From assembly GCA_900541145.1 (NCBI GenBank), contig UQIH01000003.1, positions 1 to 64,000 of the forward strand: 64,000 nucleotides of DNA. The letters run 5' to 3'. This DNA comes from an uncultured Collinsella sp. (GTDB taxonomy: Bacteria; Actinomycetota; Coriobacteriia; Coriobacteriales; Coriobacteriaceae). The notes beneath the pieces were generated by a model that ran no database searches, was not told where the DNA came from, and saw nothing but the letters and a program-made list of their open reading frames with translations. A program made the translations under genes and the position numbers. Shown here one piece after another: positions 52,383-60,192 of this stretch. Each line of letters opens with the position of its first letter. Within the stretch, counting starts at the first letter, position 1.

Positions 52383-53240
52383 GTGGAGACCAATATCCAA
52401 AAGATGCAGGTGCTGCTCGAGACCGTGCGCGCCGGCAGTTTTACGCGCGCCGCCGAGCGGCTGAGCTATTCGCAGTCGGGCGTGAGCCGTATGGTGGCCG
52501 ATCTTGAGGCCGATTGGGGCTTTAAGGTGCTCGACCGCAGTCGCGAGGGCGTAGTGCTTTCTGCCGACGGGCGGCAGGTCATGCCGGCTGTCGAGGCGCT
52601 CTGTGAGGAATTCACTCGCCTGCAGCGACGCGTGGATAAGATGCGTGGGCTCATGCGCGGCAAAATCTGCATCGGTACGTTTTCGAGCGTGGCGACCCAC
52701 GTGCTGCCGCCGGTGATTGCGCGCTTTCGCGCCGATCATCCGGATGTCGATTACGAGCTGCTGATGGGTGATTACTCCGAGATTGAGCAATGGGTGGCGG
52801 AAGGCCGCTGCGATCTGGGCTTTATCCCGCATGAGCCCCGAGAAAACGGCATGGCATCGCGGCCTTTGGTGCGCGACGAGTTGATGGCGGTAGTGCCGGC
52901 AGGCTCTTTGCTTGCCACGGCGGAGGCCGTCTCTCTTTCCGATTTGGCTAACGAGCAGTTTATTCTGCTAGAACGCGGCACCGATGACGAGATTACGCCG
53001 CTGTTTCGCCGCGCGGGCCTGGCGGTGCGCTCTAAGCTGTCGACTTGGGATGACTATGCGATTATGGCTATGGTCGAGGACGGCTTGGGCGTGAGCATTC
53101 TTCCCGCGCTCATCTTGCGCCGCTGTCAGTTCGATGTTGCCGTGCGACCACTCGAGGGACATCCCCATCGGCAGATCAATGCGATATATCGCACGGCTGA
53201 CGTTTCGCTTGCCGCCGCTCGATTCCTTGAATACCTCTAA
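52383..53240 (+). CDS. LysR-family transcriptional regulator
   Basis: A 285-residue LTTR: winged helix near residues 1-60 (VRAGSFTRAAERLSYSQSGV), effector domain from about 90. The start is GTG 52383, preceded by GGGGAC. It diverges from the EamA gene. Its effector-binding half resembles the LysR at 12106 in layout (both end near 285), as if transporter and regulator were duplicated together. Confidence 0.9.
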   Translation: METNIQKMQVLLETVRAGSFTRAAERLSYSQSGVSRMVADLEADWGFKVLDRSREGVVLSADGRQVMPAVEALCEEFTRLQRRVDKMRGLMRGKICIGTFSSVATHVLPPVIARFRADHPDVDYELLMGDYSEIEQWVAEGRCDLGFIPHEPRENGMASRPLVRDELMAVVPAGSLLATAEAVSLSDLANEQFILLERGTDDEITPLFRRAGLAVRSKLSTWDDYAIMAMVEDGLGVSILPALILRRCQFDVAVRPLEGHPHRQINAIYRTADVSLAAARFLEYL

Positions 53241-53299
53241 ACGTGTGCACGTCATTGTCCGCTTTGGGCAAAACTCGGAGTTCCGTACGTTTTCTTATG

Positions 53300-53383
53300 A
53301 AATTGAACTTTCGAATGAGGTACGGCGCTATACTGCTTGCTAAATTGAACCTTGGTTCAATTCGTGTTCTATAAATTGAACTT
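53300..53383. promoter_or_regulatory. TTGAAC operator cluster and promoter of the HTH-aminotransferase gene
   Basis: AAATTGAACTT occurs at 53300-53310 and 53373-53383, and AAATTGAACCT at 53342-53352. The central copy is half of a perfect ATTGAACC/GGTTCAAT palindrome (53344-53361). A TATACT -10 lies at 53329-53334. One site overlaps the -35 region and the palindrome lies just after the -10, which fits repression. Confidence 0.6.
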
Positions 53384-53402
53384 TGCCAGCAAGGAGGTTC
53401 CT

Positions 53403-54923
53403 GTGGCCCAAGAGACGTTTTGCGATCGCCTGCGACAGACTATGTCCAATCGCGACGTTCGCCAGTCGGACGTAATCCGCGCATCGGAGATGCTCGGCAA
53501 AAAACTCGGCAAGAGTCAGATGAGCCAATATGTGAGCGGCAAGACGATCCCGCGGCGCGATGTGGCTGAGCTGCTCGCCCGGATTTTGGAGGTCGATGTT
53601 ACCTGGCTGCTTGCCGGCGACGCCGATCAAGGCGAGGCATCATCACCCCGCAACGATTCCAAGCCCGAACCTCATCCCTCAGCTCAAATTGCAAGGAGCA
53701 CCACCATGCGTACTTTTTCTAAATCCACCAAACTCGACAACGTCCTGTATGACGTGCGCGGTCCCGTCGTCGACGAGGCCGCCCGTATGGAGGACGAGGG
53801 CGAGCGCATCCTCAAGCTCAATATCGGCAACCCGGCGCCCTTCGGTTTCCGCACGCCCGATGAGGTCATCAAGGACATGCGCCAGCAGCTGCCCGACTGC
53901 GAAGGCTATTCCAACTCGCGTGGCCTGTTCTCCGCGCGCAAGGCGATCATGCAGTATTCGCAGATCAAGGGCCTGCCCAACGTTCAGATGGAGCATATCT
54001 ACACGGGCAACGGTGTGTCCGAGCTCATTCAGCTTTCGATGAACGCGCTGCTCGACAACGGCGACGAGATTCTGATCCCCAGCCCCGACTATCCGCTCTG
54101 GACGGCGTGCGCAACCCTTGCCGGCGGTCATCCCGTACATTATCTGTGTGATGAGCAGGCGGATTGGTATCCCGACTTGGAGGATATGGAGTCCAAGATT
54201 ACGAGCGCGACCAAAGCTCTCGTCATCATCAACCCCAACAACCCCACGGGGTCCGTCTATCCGCGCGAGGTGCTCGAGGGCATCGTCGAGATTGCACGCA
54301 AGCATCAGCTGATGATCTTTGCCGATGAGATCTACGACCGCCTGTGCATGGACGGCTACGAGCACGTCTCGATTGCCTCGCTCGCCCCCGACCTGCCCTG
54401 CGTCACCTTTAGCGGCCTTTCCAAGTCGCACATGATCGCGGGCTATCGTATTGGCTGGATGGTGCTTTCGGGCAACCAGCGCTGCATGAGCGACTTCATC
54501 ATGGGCGTCAACATGCTCTCTAACATGCGCCTGTGCTCCAACGTGCCGGCCCAGTCGATCGTCCAGACGGCACTCGGTGGCCATCAGTCCGTCAACGACT
54601 ACATCCGTCCCGGTGGCCGTGTCTACGAGCAGCGCAACTTTGTGTATGAGGCGCTCAACAAGATCGACGGCATCTCGGTGGTTAAGCCACGTGCGGCGTT
54701 CTACATCTTCCCCAAGATGGATGTTAAAAAGTTCAACATCACCGATGACGAGCAGTTCGCCCTTGACCTGCTGCACGAGAAGAAGATCCTGATCACGCGC
54801 GGCGGCGGCTTCAACTGGGCTGAGCCCGACCACTTCCGCATCGTGTACCTGCCGCGCATGGAAGTACTCAAAGAGTCCCTCGAAGACCTCGCCGACTTCT
54901 TTGACCATTACCGTCAGGCGTAG
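53403..54923 (+). CDS. XRE-HTH domain fused to AlaA-type aminotransferase
   Basis: A 506-residue fusion. Residues 1-68 are a Cro/C1-type HTH (LRQTMSNRDVRQSDVIRASE, SGKTIPRRDVAELLARIL in part). A hydrophilic linker of about 33 residues follows. From residue 102 a full class I aminotransferase similar to AlaA begins, with the PLP-lysine segment SGLSKSHMIAGYRIGW and NPNNPTGSVYP. GTG 53403 has AAGGAGG. An internal in-frame ATG at 53706 has its own AAGGAG eight bases upstream, so the enzyme (405 residues, the usual AlaA size) may also be made alone. Confidence 0.88.
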   Translation: MAQETFCDRLRQTMSNRDVRQSDVIRASEMLGKKLGKSQMSQYVSGKTIPRRDVAELLARILEVDVTWLLAGDADQGEASSPRNDSKPEPHPSAQIARSTTMRTFSKSTKLDNVLYDVRGPVVDEAARMEDEGERILKLNIGNPAPFGFRTPDEVIKDMRQQLPDCEGYSNSRGLFSARKAIMQYSQIKGLPNVQMEHIYTGNGVSELIQLSMNALLDNGDEILIPSPDYPLWTACATLAGGHPVHYLCDEQADWYPDLEDMESKITSATKALVIINPNNPTGSVYPREVLEGIVEIARKHQLMIFADEIYDRLCMDGYEHVSIASLAPDLPCVTFSGLSKSHMIAGYRIGWMVLSGNQRCMSDFIMGVNMLSNMRLCSNVPAQSIVQTALGGHQSVNDYIRPGGRVYEQRNFVYEALNKIDGISVVKPRAAFYIFPKMDVKKFNITDDEQFALDLLHEKKILITRGGGFNWAEPDHFRIVYLPRMEVLKESLEDLADFFDHYRQA

Positions 54924-54954
54924 GGGATTAGGTATCTGCCGCCGCAAGAATCGA

Positions 54955-55065
54955 GGCGTCGCAGGATAGACATACGACAGCGAGCGAGCCGCATTTGCGC
55001 CAAGGTGACGTGAAATGAGAGGGCGCTGACCTTCTGGTCGCGCCCTCGAAATTGAACGTCAGATT
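54955..55065. repeat. 111-bp dispersed repeat, copy A
   Basis: Nearly the reverse complement of 58207-58314. It includes GCGAGCG, AAGGTGACGTGAAA and a terminator-like stem GAGGGCGC/GCGCCCTC with an inner GACC/GGTC. It ends in TTGAACGTCAGATT. The two copies bracket the deformylase, MFS and MarR-RGG genes. Confidence 0.8.
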
Positions 55066-55122
55066 GGCGTGAATGCGGCTCGCGCAGCGTCAAGCGGTCC
55101 GCCGTTCGGTAGAACGGCGGAA

Positions 55123-55533
55123 CTAAATTACGACGCCGTTGCAGTGGTCGATTTCGTGCTGGATGATTTCGGCGGTGTAGCCCGAGAAGTTTTTGATGCG
55201 GTGGACGAAGTTCTCGTCCAAATACTCAACCTTAATGCGGCGATAGCGGGTACAGGGGCGCTCGCCGATCAGCGAGAGGCATGCTTCGCTCGTCTGATAG
55301 GCATTGACCTGCTCAAGAATTTGAGGGTTGTACATCAGGAGTGTCCTGTTGCCGTCCTTTACGCAGATGATGCGCTTGCGCACACCGATCATGTTGGCGG
55401 CGAGCCCCACGCACTCGTGCTCATGCTCGTGGAGTGTATCCAGGAGGTCCTGCCCGGTCGCGGCATCGTCGGGTCCCGCGTCTTCGGAAGGCAGGCGCAA
55501 AAAGAACTCGGATTTCATGATGGGCTTAATCAT
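55123..55533 (-). CDS. Peptide deformylase-like protein with Met in place of the motif I glutamine
   Basis: A 136-residue Pep_deformylase family member. Motif III is QHEIDH (125-130), with the catalytic Glu and metal His residues, and motif II is SEACLS with the metal Cys. Motif I reads VGLAANMIG, so the catalytic Gln is replaced by Met 48. Such proteins are common in anaerobes. ATG 55533 has GAGGAG upstream. The frame upstream of this start is not real. It is divergent from the MFS gene. Confidence 0.85.
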   Translation of the reverse strand: MIKPIMKSEFFLRLPSEDAGPDDAATGQDLLDTLHEHEHECVGLAANMIGVRKRIICVKDGNRTLLMYNPQILEQVNAYQTSEACLSLIGERPCTRYRRIKVEYLDENFVHRIKNFSGYTAEIIQHEIDHCNGVVI

Positions 55534-55738
55534 GGCGGGCTCCTCATGTCTTATGCTTTCGTGGACTTTTAATAATAGCGCGGAAGGAAAGCTGTGCGTC
55601 CGCGTTACAATCTTTCGACGTTGGACCATGTTGCCAGATTCGTCGTGTACGGCGTCTGGCGTAAGTCTAGGGCTCATTTTTCGCCCTGGACCGTTCCTCT
55701 GGGGCGATGCGACTGTCGTTCCAAGAGGAAGGAAATGC

Positions 55739-57154
55739 ATGGGGAGCAAATCTCAGCAACAAGTTCAAGTAACGCCATCGGCCTCTGCGGCGATTCTCGT
55801 CGTAATGTATATTGCAGCCTTTGTTGCCGCGTTTAACGAGAACATCATTAACGTGGCGTTGCACGACATTATGGCAGCCTTTTCGGTGAGTGCCACCACG
55901 GCACAGTGGCTCGTCTCGGGCTACATGATCGTGACGTCGATTTTTACGGCCATCATGGCCTTCCTGTCCGGCCGTTTCTCGACGCGCAAGCTGTTGTTTT
56001 TCGCATGCGGATGTATGGTCGCCGGCGAAGTCCTGTGCCTGTTCGCTCCGTCGTTTAGCGTTTTGCTGCCAAGTCGTATTTTGCAGGCTGCGGGATCGGG
56101 CATCTTGTTTCCGCTCATGATGAACGTGGTGCTGTCTTGCGCCCCGCGCGAGAAGCTTGGTCTGTATCTGAGTCTGGGCGGTGCCTGCATTACGCTAGGG
56201 CCGGCGTTTGGACCCGTGATCAGCGGTCTTATGTGCACGTTGTTTGGCTGGAGGGCGGTATTCGTAGTGCCGCTGGTGGGCGGCGTTGTGGTCGCTGCGG
56301 CGGGCGTAAAGCTTGTTCAGAATGTCGGAGAGCGCTCGAACACCACGCTTGACATTCTGTCGGTTGTTTTGCTCGCTGCCGGCATTACGGCGTTTGTGTA
56401 TTCCGTGGGTGAGTTCTCGACCAATCTGATTGCCGGTGTCGTGGCGCTTTTCGCTGCCGTTGTGCTGCTCGGCCTGTTTGCGGCCCGCCAGCTCAAGCTC
56501 GAGCATCCGGTGCTTAACGTGCGTCCCATGGCGAGCGTTCGTTTTTGGCCTGCGTGCTTGCTTGTGGTGGTGTCGATGATGACGACGTTCTCGATGAGCG
56601 TTTTGTTGCCGCTCTATTTTGAGGGCGCATACGGCATGACCGCACTTATTGCGGGCCTGCTCATTTTGCCGGCGATTGCCTGCAACGCCGTGACCTCGAT
56701 TGTGGGCGGACGTGTGATGGACGCCCGTGGCGCATGGCCGCTGCTGCCGGTCGGCTTTGCCCTGATTGCCGTGGGACAGACTGCCATCTCGATGACGGCG
56801 GCGAGTATGAACATCGGCGTCGTTGTGGCGCTGACCGTTGTGGTGTATGCCGGAGTCGGTTTGGTGCTGAGCCCCTCGCAAACGGCCGGATTGGAGACGC
56901 TGCCTGCCGCTGAACATCCTCACGGAACGGCATTGCTTAACACGTGGAACATGATTGCCGCATCGTTTGGCCCGTCCCTGTTTATCGGCCTGCTCTCGAG
57001 TTCTGCAGCGACTGCCGGCGCGGCTGGCGCTGCGACCGACGTTGCCCAGGCGATTGGATTTGCAACTGCCGTGCGCGTGGCGGCCGTGATTGCCGTGGTC
57101 GGGTTTGTGGCGTCGCTGGTGTACGCTCGTCGCGAGTCACACATGTCGCATTAA
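55739..57154 (+). CDS. MFS transporter, DHA2 (EmrB/QacA) family
   Basis: A 471-residue MFS protein with about 14 TM helices. Motif A is in FLSGRFSTRKL, and motif C in GPAFGPVISG, as in drug exporters. It probably exports drugs or metabolites by H+ antiport. The ATG at 55739 has AAGAGGAAGG upstream; the long frame to the left overlaps the deformylase. No TetR or MarR regulator is immediately before it, but a MarR-like protein gene follows at 57307. Confidence 0.9.
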   Translation: MGSKSQQQVQVTPSASAAILVVMYIAAFVAAFNENIINVALHDIMAAFSVSATTAQWLVSGYMIVTSIFTAIMAFLSGRFSTRKLLFFACGCMVAGEVLCLFAPSFSVLLPSRILQAAGSGILFPLMMNVVLSCAPREKLGLYLSLGGACITLGPAFGPVISGLMCTLFGWRAVFVVPLVGGVVVAAAGVKLVQNVGERSNTTLDILSVVLLAAGITAFVYSVGEFSTNLIAGVVALFAAVVLLGLFAARQLKLEHPVLNVRPMASVRFWPACLLVVVSMMTTFSMSVLLPLYFEGAYGMTALIAGLLILPAIACNAVTSIVGGRVMDARGAWPLLPVGFALIAVGQTAISMTAASMNIGVVVALTVVVYAGVGLVLSPSQTAGLETLPAAEHPHGTALLNTWNMIAASFGPSLFIGLLSSSAATAGAAGAATDVAQAIGFATAVRVAAVIAVVGFVASLVYARRESHMSH

Positions 57155-57306
57155 TGTGTGCACATAGATTCTGCAGCTAGATTAGATGGCGACACCATAA
57201 ACTAATGGACGTTTTGCCGAGAGGCATGAATGTTTAAAGCGCAAAGAGTGCGCGACGGGCCCCGCGAATGGGGCGATGATGCCCGAGAGGGCCAAGAAGG
57301 AGTCTC

Positions 57307-58149
57307 ATGTCCGAGAACGAAGAGATCATGAACGAGACCGAGAACGAGACCATGACTGCCGAGGTCGAGGCAGTCGAGACCGTGGAGACCGAAGCTGCCG
57401 AGGTTGAGGCTGCTGACGAGGTTTCCGCCGAGGAGGAGGCCGAGGTTGTCGAGGCCGCCGTTGATTACGATGACGAAGAGCTGATGGACAAGATGCAGAA
57501 GGCCGCCCGCCTGCTGCGTAGCCGTCGCTTTGCTATTTCTAAGGAGGAGGAGGCCAAGGCCGAGCGCATGGCGAACATCGAGCGCGCCATCAAGCTTCTT
57601 GACCTCAAGCCCAAGATGGAGCAGAAGGAAATGTCCGACCTGCTGGGCATGCGCCTTCGTGAGCTCGATGGCCTGATGGCCGAGGCCGAGGCTGCCGATC
57701 TGGTCGGCCGCATCGACGACGCCGAGGGCGATATGCGCAAGATTGTTGTCTTCGCCGCCGAGGATGCCGCTGAGGGCCTGGTCGAGCTTGCCAACAAGAA
57801 GGAGAAGCTCCTGCCCGAGCTTTCTTACGAGGAGGCCACCGAGCTGATGGCCGCTCTCGATAAGGTTATCGCTCCGCTCGTCGCCATGGGCCTGGACGAG
57901 GACCGCGGTCCTCGCGGCGGCCGTGACGACCGTGGCGGTCGCGGTGGCGATCGAGGCGGCCGTGGCGGCTTTGGTGACCGTGGCGGCGACCGTGGCGGTC
58001 GCGGCGGCTTTGGCGGCAACCGTGGTGACTATGGCGATCGCGGTGGCAACCGTGGCGGCTTCGGCGGCAACCGCGGTAACGACCGCGGCGGTCGCGGTGG
58101 CGATCGTGGCGGCCGCAACGGCGGCGGCTTCCGCGGCAACCGTTTTTAG
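57307..58149 (+). CDS. MarR-like winged-helix protein with acidic N-terminus and RGG-rich tail
   Basis: A 280-residue protein in three parts. Residues 1-55 are very acidic (Glu-rich). Residues 60-195 look like a MarR-type winged helix (ERAIKLLDLKPKMEQKEMSD, in part, and a wing DDAEGDMRKIVVFAAED). Residues 200-280 are low complexity with repeated RGG, GGDRGG and GGNRG motifs. RGG boxes bind nucleic acid and promote condensates. The role is unknown; it could be a chromatin- or RNA-associated regulator. ATG 57307 has AAGGAG upstream. Confidence 0.85.
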   Translation: MSENEEIMNETENETMTAEVEAVETVETEAAEVEAADEVSAEEEAEVVEAAVDYDDEELMDKMQKAARLLRSRRFAISKEEEAKAERMANIERAIKLLDLKPKMEQKEMSDLLGMRLRELDGLMAEAEAADLVGRIDDAEGDMRKIVVFAAEDAAEGLVELANKKEKLLPELSYEEATELMAALDKVIAPLVAMGLDEDRGPRGGRDDRGGRGGDRGGRGGFGDRGGDRGGRGGFGGNRGDYGDRGGNRGGFGGNRGNDRGGRGGDRGGRNGGGFRGNRF

Positions 58150-58206
58150 TTACGGCGTTTTACCAAACGCCGTAACGGGCCGACGCTGCGCGGGCCGCAT
58201 TTGGAC

Positions 58207-58314
58207 AATCTGACGTTCAACTTCAAGGGCGCGACCAGAAGGTCAGCGCCCTCTCGTTTCACGTCACCTTGCCTCAAATGCGACCCGCTCGCTGTCCGTC
58301 CTCTACCTGCGGCG
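58207..58314. repeat. 111-bp dispersed repeat, copy B
   Basis: An inverted copy of 54955-55065. The left end is AATCTGACGTTCAA and the same GAGGGCGC-type stem is present. It lies just after the MarR-RGG gene and can act as its terminator (no clear T run). Confidence 0.8.
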
Positions 58315-58380
58315 CTGTCTTGCTCCGGATGCGGCAGTTAGGGACGTTCCTTTTCTGCCGGCAGTTTGGGACACTCCTTG

Positions 58381-58463
58381 TAGTCATTGGGGACGTTCTT
58401 AAATGACTAGTCGTTGGGGACGTTCTTGTTTGACTAGTCATTCAAGAACGTCCCCAACGACTA
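58381..58463. repeat. Palindromic repeat, GGGGACGTTCTT family, copy 2
   Basis: Two direct copies of TAGTCRTTGGGGACGTTCTT (58381-58400 and 58408-58427) and one inverted copy (58444-58463). Copy 1 is at 14447-14504. Confidence 0.8.
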
Positions 58464-58471
58464 CATAGCAT

Positions 58472-58535
58472 GAGAGTGGATAATCTCCCAGTTTGGGCTC
58501 GCATTCAGGCTCAAAGTGGGAGATTATCCACTCTC
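58472..58535. repeat. 19-base inverted repeat downstream of pdxT
   Basis: A perfect inverted repeat GAGAGTGGATAATCTCCCA (58472-58490) and 58517-58535 around a 26-base loop. No T run on either strand. Confidence 0.8.
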
Positions 58536-58548
58536 GTTTCTGTTCTGC

Positions 58549-59136
58549 CTACATTTGTAGGAACAGTTCGTGGAGGCGGGTGTCTTCGTCGAGTTCGGGG
58601 TGGAAGGTTACGCCGAGCTGGTTGTCTTGGCGGGCGGCGACGATGCGGCCATCGACTTCGGCCAGGGCCTCGGCATCGCCGTGCACTTCGACGATGCGGG
58701 GCGCGCGGATAAACGTCAGCGGCACCTCACCGTCGATACCGCCTACCTGCCCCTTGGTGCGAAAGCTGCCGAGCTGCCTGCCGTAGGCATTGCGCTCGAC
58801 GAGCACATCCATGGTTGCCAGGCGCGGCGTCCCCTTATCGTCGTGGGCGGCAAGGTCGCGCGCCAGCAGAATCAAGCCGGCGCAGGTGCCCAGGACGGGC
58901 ATGCCTTCAGCGATATGGGCACGAAGCTCCTCGAGCATGCCCAACTCATCAAGCAGCTTCCCTTGAACGGTGGACTCGCCGCCGGGAAGTACCAGACGGT
59001 CAAAGTCCTGCTTCAAATCAGCCGCCTGCCTCAGCTCAATACAGTGTGCGCCAAGCCCGGATAGTCTTGCCTCGTGCTCGGCAAAAGCGCCTTGGACCGC
59101 CAGCACGGCGACCGTTTGGTCTGCATAATCGCTCAT
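58549..59136 (-). CDS. pdxT: Pyridoxal 5'-phosphate synthase glutaminase subunit
   Basis: A 195-residue class I glutamine amidotransferase subunit. It has the oxyanion/entry motif LPGGEST, Cys nucleophile in GTCAGLIL, and His-Glu in FHPELDEDTR. It feeds NH3 to PdxS. It follows pdxS by 20 bases in the same operon. The length (195) matches the family (about 190). Confidence 0.95.
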   Translation of the reverse strand: MSDYADQTVAVLAVQGAFAEHEARLSGLGAHCIELRQAADLKQDFDRLVLPGGESTVQGKLLDELGMLEELRAHIAEGMPVLGTCAGLILLARDLAAHDDKGTPRLATMDVLVERNAYGRQLGSFRTKGQVGGIDGEVPLTFIRAPRIVEVHGDAEALAEVDGRIVAARQDNQLGVTFHPELDEDTRLHELFLQM

Positions 59137-59156
59137 GTGCGATCCTTTCTGCTGGA

Positions 59157-60047
59157 CTAGCGCCCGCGCTCTTCCATGATAATCTCGATCTCGTCGGCGT
59201 TGATGCCCACCATGGCCTCGCCCAGGTCCTCTGAAAGCTCGGCAATGAGCTTGGCATCGGTGAAGTTTGCCACGGCCTTGACGATGGCGGCTGCGCGCTT
59301 GGCGGGGTCGCCGCTCTTAAAGATGCCCGAGCCGACAAACACGCCTTCGGCGCCCAGCTGCATCATCAGCGCGGCGTCGGCGGGGGTCGCTACGCCGCCG
59401 GCGGCAAAGTTCACGACGGGAAGCTTACCCGTGGCATGGACCTCGCGCACCAGCTCGACCGGAACCTGCAGTTGCTTGGCTGCCTCAAAGAGCTCGTCGT
59501 TGCGCAGGGCAACAACGTCACGGATCTGCTTTTGGATCTTGCGCATGTGACGCACGGCCTGAACGACGTCGCCCGTACCCGGCTCACCCTTGGTGCGAAT
59601 CATAGTGGCGCCCTCGGCAACACGGCGCAACGCCTCGCCCAAATCGCGGGCGCCGCAGACAAACGGCACGTCAAACTGGGTCTTGTCGATGTGATAGACG
59701 TCATCGGCGGGGGAGAGAACCTCGGACTCGTCGATGTAATCGATCTCGATGGCCTGCAGGACCTGCGCCTCGACAATGTGACCGATGCGGCACTTGGCCA
59801 TGACGGGGATGGAGACGGCCTCTTGGATGCCCTTGATCATCTTGGGGTCGCTCATGCGCGAGACGCCGCCTGCGGCGCGGATGTCGGCCGGGATGCGCTC
59901 GAGTGCCATGACGGCGCAGGCGCCTGCCTCTTCGGCGATGCGTGCCTGCTCGGGCGTGGTGACGTCCATGATGACGCCGCTCTTGAGCATCTGCGCGAGT
60001 TCGCGATTGAGTTTGACGCGATCGGCCTTGCTGGTCTGTTCTGCCAT
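59157..60047 (-). CDS. pdxS: Pyridoxal 5'-phosphate synthase, lyase subunit
   Basis: A 296-residue TIM-barrel PdxS (SNZ/Pdx1) that makes PLP from ribose 5-phosphate, glyceraldehyde 3-phosphate and ammonia. It shows [20 protein letters not shown] (in part), KCRIGH and the catalytic Lys in RTKGEPGTG. The ATG at 60047 has AAGGGAG upstream. First gene of pdxST, divergent from pdxR, which presumably activates it. Confidence 0.96.
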   Translation of the reverse strand: MAEQTSKADRVKLNRELAQMLKSGVIMDVTTPEQARIAEEAGACAVMALERIPADIRAAGGVSRMSDPKMIKGIQEAVSIPVMAKCRIGHIVEAQVLQAIEIDYIDESEVLSPADDVYHIDKTQFDVPFVCGARDLGEALRRVAEGATMIRTKGEPGTGDVVQAVRHMRKIQKQIRDVVALRNDELFEAAKQLQVPVELVREVHATGKLPVVNFAAGGVATPADAALMMQLGAEGVFVGSGIFKSGDPAKRAAAIVKAVANFTDAKLIAELSEDLGEAMVGINADEIEIIMEERGR

Positions 60048-60137
60048 GGTTGCTCCCTTGGTTGGCATGTGCATTGCTTGACGGAACATCCTATCGGGGA
60101 GCTGGGTATGACAAAATACTCAGTTTTCGAGATAATA

Positions 60138-60181
60138 ATAAGGTCAGCCTAATACCAGATTGAACAGCTCGATAAGGTCAG
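60138..60181. promoter_or_regulatory. Direct ATAAGGTCAG repeats in the pdxS-pdxR divergent region
   Basis: ATAAGGTCAG occurs at 60138-60147 and 60172-60181, 34 bases apart. PdxR/MocR regulators bind direct repeats at divergent promoters, so these are the likely sites. Confidence 0.6.
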
Positions 60182-60192
60182 GTGGCAAACTC

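Larger units (their letters stand above)
58150..58548. other. Intergenic stretch filled with three repeat elements
   Basis: These 399 bases hold copy B of the 111-bp repeat (58207), the second GGGGACGTTCTT element (58381) and a 19-base inverted repeat (58472). A decayed GGGACGTTCC/CTGCCGGCAG fragment is at 58339-58375. No gene. Confidence 0.7.
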
